Of a DNA stretch of 64,000 nt, positions 1-9,876 are shown piece by piece (positions within the stretch are counted from its first letter, which is position 1; each line of letters begins with the position of its first letter). The notes beneath the pieces were generated by a model that did not search any database, was not told where the DNA came from, and was given only the letters and a program-made list of their open reading frames with translations. Location of the stretch: contig NC_068352.1 of NCBI RefSeq assembly GCF_014633365.1, positions 26,383,310 through 26,447,309 of the forward strand, given 5' to 3'. Source of the DNA: Diospyros lotus (lineage: Eukaryota > Streptophyta > Magnoliopsida > Ericales > Ebenaceae). The position numbers and the translations under genes are program-made.

Positions 1-406
1 ATATGGGGCAGCGAAAAACCTAAACCCAGACTCGAGGTACTGGGGGCTAATGGTTACGAAGCCAGTCGAGGGATGTGTTGCATGGCAACTCGGAGAAGGG
101 ATATACACCCGATAATCCTTCGGAAGACGGAACTCCCGGGTACAACTCCCCACCTTGTGGAACTTAGCCTTGGAAGGGGAGTTGTTTGAAGACCTCTCGC
201 CCCTCACTTCCCGGAGCGACTTGTCCACTGATAGTTGGAACAGATTCTGAAGACGTCCCTGATGCGACCTCTTCAGCTCGCGAACTCACTCTCTTAGGAT
301 TATGCATTTCTATCACAAGGCAATCTTCAGAGTTTGAGGTGTCGTGTTCCCCTATGGTATAGTTGCAACGCTTTTGACCCGAGTTCCCTTGAACTAAATC
401 GGACAT
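1..406 (-). pseudogene. Gag-like N-terminal fragment of an LTR retrotransposon, broken, running off the left edge
   Basis: Read on the minus strand, an open frame starts at 406 and stops at 164. Directly after the stop, a neighbouring frame continues to the window edge with motifs such as FRLPKDYRVYIP, GFVTISPQYLESGFRF and FAAPY. This pattern (proline-rich lead, then an 'LxxGFRF' segment) matches the N-terminal part of the 'putative gypsy-type transposon' or Transposase_28-like gag proteins that are abundant in plants. The switch of frame near 165-190 means either a frameshift or a spliced leader. The coding part would continue left of base 1. The LTR-like sequence at 407-1769, upstream on the same strand, fits an element entering from the left. 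The family assignment comes from motif memory, not a search. Confidence 0.5.
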
Positions 407-1769
407 CTAAAAAGAAAGAGAAAACAGTTAGGCAGCAGCTCACGGACCGAACCTCGAAGAACTAAAAAACCCTATAGGTCATACGCTTTGTAACGGGGTG
501 CCGCCTAAGGCGAAAGAGCTAAGACTACAAGCCCGATAACTCCACGGAAGGCTAATCCTAAGGTCGTTAAGCCCAAAGTCTTAGTAAGTACCCAACAAAC
601 CGATTCAAATCGATGCACTAGAAAATAGAGGTAATACCGACAGAACCGAGAAGACCAAAAAACCATTGACGGCTAATCGACGATGAATGGCCTAATGAAA
701 GAGGGAGACAAGGGGCACAAGAAACTTACCTATCACTGAATCTCCCGTCGATGCAAGAACTTGGAACAAGCTTCAGATAACAATGGGCGCCTGAAAGATT
801 AAAGTCAGAAGAGCTTCATCAGAAACCTAGGGAGCGAAAGGAAGGCAAAAGCAAAGATGAAATTTCAAAGTAGCGTGAAGAGGGAAAAAGTAAGGCCCAT
901 TTTCTATTTATATATCCAGCTCGAGCGATCCCAGCCATTGGATTAAAATAGCTCATGGCATCCCCAGTATCCATCGGTTGTACTGCGGCTCGTGGGCCCC
1001 ATAACTATAATCATGCCTAGTAATAGGGGAATGTGCGCATTAAATGAGCCCTAGAAAAGACATGCAGCATGAAACGACGTGAATTGAAGTGATTAGGCAG
1101 AAGTCTGAAAGGTGGATTCATAGTTGTAATCGTTGGCACACATTAGCTCCCAGTACGAAGATCGCACTGCGAGTTGGGGGGCTTGTGTTATGGGTATTTC
1201 CCGCATCACTTCTTATTGGCTAGGCTTAACCCAGCAGGTCGGCCCAATCGCCTGAACCCCAATAGGCCCCAACTTCTCAAAACAAGGTCACACGTCGCTG
1301 AAACTCGAGCTCAGATCGCGGAACCAAGCCAGCTCCCAATAAGCTCCCAACAAGGCTTCTAGCGAGCTCTCAGCGATATACCCAACGAGCTCCTAGCGAT
1401 GCTTTTAGCTCGCTGGTCTAATCGTTCAACACGCTGGTCAAACTATTCAACTCGCATAGACAACAAAGCTGCTGAACAATTAGAGGCAAGGACCCACTCA
1501 CTTTATCTAAAGCAAGCCAGATCCCTCGTAATGAGGAACTCACTCCCGGTTTTATGCAGATGATAAGGACAACTTATCCCGCATAATATCATCTTTATAC
1601 TTTTAAACTTTATGCAATTATAAAGACCCCTCACTTTAAATAAGGGTCAAGAGTATCATTGTAGGGGAGGATAACAAGAATAATCGCATATTGTTACTCT
1701 ATCGGAATACCCAGAGAACAGTCGTGGAGTAGGCATCATTTAGGCCGAACCACCTAAAATTCCCCTACA
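407..1769 (-). mobile_element. Putative 5' LTR and leader of the left-edge retrotransposon
   Basis: The minus strand begins TGTAGGGGAATTTTAGG at 1769 and contains a good TATA box (TATATAAATAG, about 903-913). A leader follows, including a splice-donor-like GGTAAGTTT near 725-735, before the gag-like frame at 406. The layout of promoter, leader and gag on one strand fits a 5' LTR. The inner LTR end and primer-binding site were not located, and the other LTR is outside the window, so no target duplication can be tested. To the right, at about 1870, the sequence becomes the duplicated flank described next; 1770-1869 shows nothing recognisable. Confidence 0.45.
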
Positions 1770-2717
1770 TACCATTTATCTTTGCTTTTACTTGGTTCTT
1801 CCTCTTTGTGTTTGGGCTCATTTTTCTCATTGTGGGCTTACGAATCATGATCGACTGATTCCAAACGTCGATAGGATGAAAAGGTGTTTTTCACGTCCTT
1901 TCATTTTTTGGCCACATAATAAACTATTTTGTCTATTTATGTTCCATTCATTCATTGTTATGCAAAAAAATAATTCTAGGGTAAGCATTTTCCCTTGGGT
2001 TTTATTTAATAGAGATTTAAGAATGAAATGAAATGTAATTTTTTTGATTAAAAAATAAAAAATAATACAAAAATTTTCTTCCTTTCCGAAAAGAAATAAA
2101 AATGAATAGAAAGATATTAGATAATAAATGAAAATATAAAATTAATTTTTCATCCACTCTCCCCCAAAATTACAAAGAACACCCCTGAGCTTTGATGAAA
2201 TTGCACAAAATCTCCTAACATTTAGGAAATAGCAAAAACTACCCTCTGTTAGTCTACCGTTATGTTGGATCCCGAAATGAAAATTTTTCCCTTTTAATTT
2301 AAAAATAGTATTATAAGATTTTAAGTGTGCGGTGAAATGACCAAATTAACCCTCTGCTTAATGTTATTTCTTCCAGCCTATTCCATGCCATTACATGGAC
2401 CTAAGTTTAGCTAGAAATTAAACAACAACTTTAATTCAAAAAATCAAATAAGGAAAGGAAGAAAGATTCAAGAAGATATAGGAGAATTAGAGATGCGAGC
2501 AAACATCAATGGTAAAAAAATCAAACAAGAATGATTTCCATCGATATTAAAAGAGAACAAAATTGAGGACAACAAAAGATATGTCTCTTGCTCTAACTTA
2601 TTCACTTTGTATGTATATGTGTTCTAGATTTCATAGGAAATCCTATGTCTTTTTAGAGGCATGTCTCTTTCCCTCACTCATTCAGTCTCTATGTTTTTTG
2701 CTTTCATAAAAAATCTC

Positions 2718-2718
2718 A

Positions 2719-2766
<48 letters not shown>
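2718..2766. repeat. Compound microsatellite (CT)n(CA)n
   Basis: A run of CT dinucleotides passes directly into CA dinucleotides. The same compound repeat is present, with different lengths, in the matching places of the other two flank copies (about 32400-32450, where a poly-C run precedes it, and about 63390-63416). Confidence 0.9.
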
Positions 2767-2879
2767 TCTTTTACTATCTATGTATCTTCTTTATCAAAAA
2801 TGTGTTATAGACACTTGTAAGGCAAATGTCATTGTTGAACGTTTGTTGAATCCTCTCCAAAAATAAGATACCTTTAATT

Positions 2880-3260
2880 TCAAAATGTTGATTGTTCAAA
2901 ACCCTATTGAAATTTTTTGGACGGAACCCTAATTTTTCAAAACCTCTTGATTTTGAAAAAGTCCTAATTGTTCAATTGAGACAATAATTTTTCAAAAACC
3001 CTAATTTTTCAAAACCTCACGATTTAAAAAAAAAAAAAAAACCTAATTCTTTAACTGAGAAGTTAAACAATTGTTTAAAAACCCAACTTGTTCAAAACTA
3101 TTTGGAACCATAATTGTTCAAAACCTCATGATTTTCAAAAAGCCCTAATTGTTCAAGTGAGAAATTAAATAATTGTTCAAAACCTCTTAATTTTTAAAAA
3201 GTCATAATTGTTCAATTGAGAAATTAAGCAATTGTCCAAAAACCCTAGTTATTCAAAACC
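2880..3260. repeat. Degenerate minisatellite rich in AAACCCTAATT and TTGTTCAA
   Basis: The stretch is built from imperfect repeats of a roughly 45-60 base pattern. It alternates 'CAAAACCTCTTGATTTT', 'AAAAAGCCCTAATTGTTCAA' and 'TTGAGAAATTAAACAATTG'. The array also occurs at 32560-33060 and 63600-64000, so it is part of the duplicated flank. The AAACCCTAA core resembles the plant telomere unit but is never in head-to-tail 7-mer array. Confidence 0.8.
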
Positions 3261-3264
3261 TCTT

Positions 3265-5692
3265 TGTAACGCCCCATTTTCCCAAAGCGTGCGTTAACTC
3301 AGAATTTTGGGAATATCTTTTTTTTTTTTTTTCCAGCAATCGTTCAACACAAATCAAAATTACATAACCGAATTCACTTTATTCATAATCTAGAAATCGT
3401 TTGACAAGACATTTCAAAACAAAATACATCTTTTCAATGACAACTACTATCACCTTGAGCATAGACAAAATATATGCTAACGATTACCAACGAAATCAAC
3501 GGCTACATCTCAAGAACCCCATTTCCTTTAACGCCACTACCTTCACCTGGAACGTTTGAGTATTCTAGGGACATAGTCCAAATTAGATGATAAATCATCT
3601 AAGCGAGAGTTCAATTTTTTTTTCATGAATATACGCAAACCATGAATGAAACCGACATATCCTTCAACAATCATTCAACACAAATCAAATCCTGACATGT
3701 CCTGACTCAAGAGAATCCCACACAGCACTTAACCCTAACCGGGGAAAATGCAATCTCTCTAAAGGCAATACAACCACATCGACATATTGGCATAACACAA
3801 TCCTACTTAAGAGGGACAACCTTAACGCATGAACCCGGGTATCACCCTCATATCATGTTAGGCATTACACTCCCACACAAAAGCATTCCACAACACAACC
3901 TTGGCCACAAGATGATCAACACTATGCTGGGAATCCACGTCCACCTCGGGAACAATACTACCACTCAATGGTCCCGGGGTGGTGTCCACTCGCAACCCCA
4001 CCACTTTGAGCCGGTTTGAGGTGATGTACACTCTCAGCCTCGTCTCTTTTCGACTCGCAAGGGTGAAGTCCGTTCTCAGCCCCCGTCACAAATAGGCATT
4101 TTTCCTTGGCACACTTCCCTAATGCTATCACTTAAGTGCCACACATAGGTTGACAACACACATCCCACATGGACCACGCATAAACATGCCAATGCCACAA
4201 CACAACCATGCATCATGTAAACTCAACATTTCAAGTACATAATTTATCGCACAAAATTCAATGCACATGCATAAACATTTAGGGACGAACCGCCCTCATG
4301 AAAACAACTATCACAGGTAAAACCGTTCACATGCAACAAAGCCATTTGTATGAAATCAAATCAAGTTTTAGAGAAGAACCACTTTTAACAAACTAAGTTT
4401 GGGGGTAGAAACTCTTACCTTTAGATACAACTTGAATTTTCTCAAAAAGCATGCACTGCCTCGATTCGCGTGCCAACCTTAATTCGCACAAGTCATTTAA
4501 ACTTAAATCTCAAGGCACCCTAATCATCATATTCATTTAAATAGGCATCAGAACCTATTTTTCCTCATAATTTCCTCAATTTTTCTTATTTTTCTTCTAT
4601 TTTTCCTCATTAAAATTCTAAAATAAATATCTCCACAACTTTTTTTTCAAATATTTTCACATAATAGTTCCTAAAACATCAAAGCTTTGAATGCCTCTCA
4701 AACCAACATGAAAATGCCTCAAATTCTCTAGAAACCTTCCTCAGCTCATGGGCAACAAAAGCCCTATGATTTCATCCCTCAATTCGTCCTCTAACACGCT
4801 CTATTTTGAGCGTCAAATTACAAAAAATCTCGGCCAAATGAGCTCTTTTTATAGGCAAAATTGGCCCTAAAAAAGCCCATGGATGCCCGACCCAATGCCT
4901 TAAACGCTTCACCCATCCCTTGGGCAACCCAAAACCAGCGACAACCCGCCTCAAATGGCCAATTACAGGCCGAGACATACCGACCAAGACATGGTCGATT
5001 TTCTCAATTTTTCGATCACCATCGTGCTCGTCGTCAGCCTGGCTTTGGTCCTTGAGCTTCTTCGATCATTCCTCTCGAGATCCCAATGGTCGAAAGCCTC
5101 GATCGGCTACCGGTAGTGGCTGTCGGCCATGGCAGCTTCCTATTTTGGCTTATTGAACTTTTGCCCCTCCATTTTGACTTTTTGCACTTTGCCCCTTTTC
5201 ATCAAGGCCCTGATCTTTCTATTATTTCCAATGAGATCCTTAAGTTCTAAAACCTTCATTTCATCCCCAAAGATCCGAAAAATCATCATTTTGACCTCCT
5301 TCTAGCAATTCTAAGAAATTATACTTAGGCTCGAATTTCCGTTTTGGACGCAAACCTTATTGTTTCAACCCGAAATCGCTCAAGGGTTATTCTACACAAC
5401 AATTAAAAGTCTCCTCAGGTTTTCGATGCCTTCTCGGAAGTCTCCTATGACCATGCAATTTTTCGGCCTAATCTGAAGCTGTACCGAACACTATTCCTGA
5501 TCCAATTTCTTTCGATGTCATAAATTAGTTCTCGAATTGCTCGTTAATACTATATCATTTTCATTTGATATCTAAGCTCCCGAGCCCTCTTTGTAGTTGA
5601 TTCGACAACTTATTTTACTATCAAAGCCACTTTTCAGTATTTTAAACTTATCTAAATCACGTGGCAACCTTATGCCGAAACAAGGTCTTAAA
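3265..5692 (-). mobile_element. Long solo LTR, minus orientation, inserted in unit C
   Basis: Unit C is interrupted here. The flank sequence up to 3264 (…AACCTCTT) and from 5693 (CTCTTGATTTGC) joins exactly as the uninterrupted copy at about 32935 reads. CTCTT stands on both sides (3260-3264 and 5693-5697), as a 5-bp target duplication. The left end TGTAACGCCCC is the reverse complement of the GGGGCGTTACA-type 3' end of the LTR family at 23056, 35082 and 44632, so the LTR lies on the minus strand. Its TATA box reads CTATAAAAAGAG on that strand (about 4843-4855). The other end does not show the expected TG, so the 5' tip is probably mutated or trimmed. No internal retrotransposon genes are present. 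Confidence 0.75.
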
Positions 5693-5745
5693 CTCTTGAT
5701 TTGCAAAAAGCCCTAATTGTTCAATTACAAAAATTGAACAATTGT

Positions 5746-6085
5746 TCAAAACCCTAATTGGAACCCTAATTGTTCAAAACCACCTTGATTTTCAAAACTC
5801 CTAGAAATTGAACAATTGGAATAATTAGAATATCTAGTTATCTTACTCTCAAATGGTAAATTGCATTTGAAATTTGGAACATACAATACTGAATTCAACT
5901 TTAAAACAGAAAATTTCATATCACCATGTCCTGTTGCCTTGCACATTAACCCATCTGCCACCATGATCCCAATATTCTTCGTACAAGATTTATTATCAAT
6001 AAGCCTTATTATAGAACCCATCATGTGATCGGATGCACCCATGTCCACAATCCAAGCATCGCGTGTACATTTATACAGTGTTCTA
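5746..6085 (-). pseudogene. Copia-type protease / pre-integrase relic (unit C)
   Basis: Minus-strand frame with TRDAWIVDMGASDHM, then VADGLMCKATGHGDMKFS and KLNSVLYVPNFKCNL. This is the aspartic protease region of a Copia Gag-Pol leading toward the pre-integrase zinc-finger. The catalytic D-S/T-G triplet reads D-M-G, so the protease is dead. The relic stops abruptly in the AAACCCTAATT minisatellite and has no neighbouring RT or integrase. The same relic with the same D-M-G change sits at 32991-33356, so the change predates the duplication of the flank. Confidence 0.75.
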
Positions 6086-6229
6086 AAATCTGGCTAAGGC
6101 GGCGATCACAATTAAGCCTTAGTTGGTCCCCTTAGGCATCAGGCCCAATTAATCGGGCGCCTAGGCGACGCCTAGCTGCCTACCCCCAAGGTCGCTCATG
6201 GCTTGGGCCGATATCTTTCAGTTAAGTTT

Positions 6230-6235
<6 letters not shown>

Positions 6236-6268
<33 letters not shown>
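6236..6268. repeat. (CT)n microsatellite
   Basis: Pure CT dinucleotide run after a poly-C stretch. The unit A counterpart (about 33508-33530) is shorter. Confidence 0.9.
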
Positions 6269-6271
<3 letters not shown>

Positions 6272-6703
6272 CATTACTCTCTCGTTACTTTCCTTTCTCT
6301 TGTCGCCACGTTCCCCAATTAGAGCGTCCCCCAGTTTTCCTTTAACTCATTTGAAATGCTATCTTCTATCTCTTATATTGCCTCTAGGATGCCCTAGAGA
6401 AATACTCTTCTCTTGAGCATGTCCCGAGTCTGTGACATAGGGAAGTTGACAATGTCACTTCCCATCTTCAATTATATATACTCATAAGAAGCTCCAAAGC
6501 ATTGACGAAAGCAACCCACCCAGCGCGCCGGGCAGCATTTTTGAATGGCTGTTGAGCCTCACCTTAGTAAATGATCTCATCTTAGTGTCAGCACAAGGCC
6601 GTGAATCCTAAGACAGTAGTTTTGTCCATCAAGGTAGGTGAACGTGAGAGTAACATTAGTCTTACCTTAAACTTAATAGTCAAAGTAAAGATCGGGGGGC
6701 TAT

Positions 6704-7462
6704 TGTTGTGCCATAGAATTTCTGAGCATCCACCTAGGGGTATTTTGGTTAATAAGCCCAAGACGGGTGAATCCCAAAAGTAGTCTTGAGCCGAGACACG
6801 TTTCCCAAGAAGAAATCACGGGTAAATAGCCAAAGAACCATTGATAATGGCAAAATGGTGAATAGGCAAGGCTTGAGGGTCAAAATGGTCCGAGGCAAGT
6901 GGGGTATAAAAGGTAAAGTTAAATGGTCAAACCAAAGGGGCGAGCGCGTGTAAAAGGGACCAACAGCTCTCTGTCATTTTCTCTTCGAGAGAGATTTTGC
7001 CTCTCGGAGAGGCTTCTTCTCTCAGTAGTTACTCTCGACGAAAGCGGCGAAGATCTCGAAGAAAAGTATTGGCTTTTGGCGGTACTGAGTCTCTTAGCAG
7101 CTTTAATCCTTTCGGCAGCCTTCTCTTGAAGAGGAAAATCAACTCTCGACAGCCGCTGCAACTCTCTCAACAGTTATGTTTCCTCTCGGAGATTACATCA
7201 CCTCTCGACAGCAACTCCCCCTTCCCCCGACATTTCCTCCCTCTCAAAAGGTGAGTAAATCCCCTCGGAGTTGATAATCTCGCTCTACTGACTTCCTCTC
7301 GAGAAGGGACCTCTCAGCAGTGGTCGGCTTCTCTCGAAAAGCTGCCTTTCAGCTGTGCCCGACTTCTCCCGGCGAGCCTCTTCCGGGAAGACTGACTTCC
7401 AGCCACCTCTCACTCTCTCTGTAATATGAGTATATATATATGTATGTATGTATGTACATAAC
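6704..7462 (+). mobile_element. Putative Gypsy-type LTR, left part (split by the hAT element)
   Basis: A purine-rich tract (AAAGATCGGGGGGC) is followed by TGTTGTGCCATAG at 6704. This is the usual arrangement of a polypurine tract and 3' LTR start in plant Gypsy elements. A TATA box (GTATAAAAGG) lies near 6903, followed by a region with many CTCTCGA/CTCTCGG repeats at 6980-7400. At 7462 the sequence is cut by the hAT element and would resume at 12938, where U5-like text (AAGCATCACTTCGAGGCATC) runs to a CCCTACA end at 13371. The first 142 bp also exist in unit A (37966-38107). No target duplication could be read because the left LTR is absent. Confidence 0.4.
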
Positions 7463-7617
7463 CAATGCCGATCCTAAATTTTTTAGGGCCTAAGGTAAAA
7501 GTAAAAATTAGGCCCCATTGGCTGCACTCTCACTTTGCAATTAAAACATAATAAAAAAATCACAATAAAACTTTTATATTTTTTTCCTTATTTTGGTTAG
7601 AGGTTTATACTCGCTAG

Positions 7618-9069
7618 TGTATGAGTGCAGTTGTAGTCCAAATTTAAATTTATATTTTCTGGATGAATCCAGGTCGTCCACTGAGAGATTTATTTATGAC
7701 AAAAGCATAAGAATGTCACACACACACACACGCATTTGGACGAATTGGCAATAAGTTTTTTTATGATTTTTTTTTAAATAACAGTTACTAGGAAATAAAG
7801 CAAGGCAGAAGTTGAAATAAATACTGAACGTGAGAATATGAAATTGGATAGCACTTGATTTAAGACAATTTCAGCACTAACCCGTTGATTTCCAAATTTT
7901 AGCAGAAAAGATTAGCAACATTAATTTAATTTCAAATATGAGGGTTTGTTATTAAATGCAATTAAAGATGATGATAGTTCTAATTTAAGTAGTCCTCATA
8001 CATGATATGCGGGATTCTAATTTAAGCAACAACTATAAATCCAATTGCAATTAATATACGAAACAACTAAATTAATCATCCAGGTTTGGGTATGATAGCG
8101 TTTCCAGTTCTAGTAACTTTCATACATAGCATGAAAGCTCTAAATTAGGCTTACGCTCCAATCCAAACCTAGTGATTTCTCAATAATTACTACACACCCA
8201 TACTGAAATTTAAATTAATGTCACTCATTTAAAGCGCAGTTTTCTTTGAGAATCATTGGCGTTGGACACTATCTTTGCCTTAACCCAAGATTGGATTTAG
8301 CTACTCATCTCTAATTAAAAGTTAATTGATGGGAATTTAAATTGTGTAATTTAAATAACGAAATTTAAATGACAGAAATTAAAATAACAGAAATTAATCG
8401 GCCATTTAGACGGTGGATAATAAAGTAACAATAAATGACATAAGAATTCAAGAGAATAAAGAAAGAAAGTAAGATCACAAGAGAAAATAATAGAGAAAAT
8501 AAGAAAGAACAAAAGCAATTTTCAAATAGAGAATTCTAAGAAAACAATTAAGTTTTGATTCAAGAATAATAATCACCCTTACAAATGCAATCAAGTGAGC
8601 TATTTATAGCCCACAAGATGTAATACAAACCACACAATTTCAATTATTCAATTAGACATAATTATATCTAATGGGCACTCACACACTTAAAATTAAATAG
8701 ATTTTAGCTATAATACACACCTAAAGTTAAATGGTTTTTAGCTAAAATACACACCTAATAAATCACTCATAATGTTAAATGGATTTTAGCTATAATACAC
8801 ACCTAATAGTTAAATGGATTTTAACTAAAAAACACACCTAATAAAGCACTCATAAAATAAATATTTAAAATAAAAAAATAAATTTCTACAATTGGGTTTT
8901 TGATCTTCATTAGGATTAAAAATAATCCTTGGGCCTTCTCTAAATGATGTCTTCCATAGGTTGCTCAAGTTGGGCCTCAATTCTTCATGGGTTTTAATTC
9001 TTCATGAGTTTTAATTATTCATTCTTCAATCCAATTTGAGTCTACAAGCCCATATTCTTCATGCCTACA
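7618..9069 (-). mobile_element. Possible solo LTR inside the hAT element
   Basis: The minus strand from 9069 begins TGTAGGCATGAAG and carries a TATA box (GGGCTATAAATAGC, about 8599-8613), followed by a leader-like A/G-rich region on the other strand. This resembles an LTR promoter inserted in the 3' untranslated part of the hAT element. The inner end is not certain and no 5-bp target duplication was found, so limits are approximate. The stretch has no coding potential. Confidence 0.28.
8685..8860. repeat. Tandem repeat, TTAAATGGATTTTAGCTA type
   Basis: Four to five imperfect copies of a unit of about 35-50 bases, each reading roughly 'TTAAATGGATTTTAGCTA' then 'TAATACACACCTAATA'. Two copies also carry 'AA.CACTCATAA'. 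It lies within the possible LTR in the hAT element. Confidence 0.8.
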
Positions 9070-9480
9070 AATAAGCAATTGAGTGTTATTAATAAATTAT
9101 ATTATATATATATATATTACATGCACGCATGTATTGATGTATATGTATTATATATATTTATATATGTATTATTTTTATTATTTTTAAATTTTACTTTAGA
9201 ACTTCATTTCATTCATTTTTCAATTTAAACTTGCATATAACCATAAAATATATATTAATATCTAATTTAAGTCATTTTTAAGATCAAAAGAAGGGTGTAA
9301 TTATAATAGAATTTTTACAAAATTAACCACTAATCACCCATATATATATCTAAACATAGTGATGAACTCGCTCTTATTTTTCAACCAATATCTAACCTGT
9401 CCAAATTAACTAAAAATTTAACATTCAAGTCAAATAAATTGTATCAATTCAAACTTCAATATATTAAAATTTAGAATAAA
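9070..9480. other. AT-rich spacer, nothing recognised
   Basis: A very AT-rich interval with a TA microsatellite (about 9100-9118) and repeated TATATGTATTAT text. No open frame, RNA gene or element end was recognised. It belongs to the 3' non-coding part of the hAT element. Confidence 0.6.
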
Positions 9481-9599
9481 AGGCTACAATATATAACAAT
9501 TCAAGAAGTTCTTTTTCATCCAGCAAAATAAATTCTCTTTCATCCAGCAAAAAAAAAAAAAAAAATTCTCTACATGTTGAATAGCTAAAGCAAAACTAC

Positions 9600-9825
9600 A
9601 TCAATCTATTTGAAATCCCTTTGCATCCTTAGCATTAGTAACCAGCAAAACAAAAATGTCTTTACATCCTCAATAGCCAAAGCAAGCTCCAGTAGCCTAC
9701 TTAAATCTATTTGCATCCTCAGGAACCAACAAAACAAAAATATATTTTCTTCCTCAATAGTCAAAGCAAACAACAACAGCTTACTTGAAATCCCTTTCCA
9801 TCCTTAGCAACCAGCAAAATATCAT
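9600..9825. repeat. Tandem repeat of about 85-90 bases downstream of the transposase relic
   Basis: Two full copies and a part of a third of a unit containing 'AAATCCCTTTGCATCCT', 'AACCAGCAAAACAAAAAT' and 'CCTCAATAGCCAAAGCAA'. Copies differ by several bases. It lies between the transposase stop at 9877 and the AT-rich spacer, so it is non-coding sequence of the hAT element. Confidence 0.75.
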
Positions 9826-9876
9826 CACCACTTGCAAGATAAGGTGAAAAACAACAAAATCACAACTAAAAAAGTA

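Larger units (their letters stand above)
1870..3264. repeat. Third copy (unit C) of the receptor-kinase 3' flank, first part
   Basis: From about 1870 this sequence runs collinear with about 31447-32940 (downstream of receptor kinase A) and 62505-64000 (downstream of B). Shared landmarks in order are: an AAAAGGTGTTTTTCACG segment, a GAATGAAATGAAATG tract, 'GAGCTTTGATGA.ATTGCACAAAATCTC', a CT/CA microsatellite, and then the AAACCCTAATT-type minisatellite. No receptor-kinase exon precedes it here; the retrotransposon at 1-1769 does instead. The block therefore looks like the tail of a third array unit whose gene is lost or lies outside the window. It is interrupted at 3265 by a solo LTR and resumes at 5693. 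Confidence 0.8.
5693..6860. repeat. Unit C flank, second part
   Basis: Resumes the sequence interrupted at 3264. It matches about 32936-33592, 34797-35081 and 37836-38107, that is, the unit A flank with its own insertions removed. It includes a Copia protease relic on the minus strand, a pyrimidine microsatellite and a segment ending in a purine tract before 6704. Relative to unit A it lacks about 29 bp near 6505 (A has the extra bases at about 34969-34998). Confidence 0.75.

Noticed and set aside
1661..1769. TGTAGGGG…CCCCTACA inverted repeat of 109 bp as a small transposon
   Set aside because: Only 8 bases match, there is no target duplication, and it lies inside what reads as an LTR on the minus strand.
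2880..3260. Interstitial telomere from AAACCCTAA words
   Set aside because: The words are scattered in a longer degenerate unit; no head-to-tail 7-mer tract is present.
8685..8860. CRISPR-like array (also the minisatellites at 2880, 32560 and 63600)
   Set aside because: Repeats are contiguous and degenerate without unique spacers of constant length, and the genome is a plant's.
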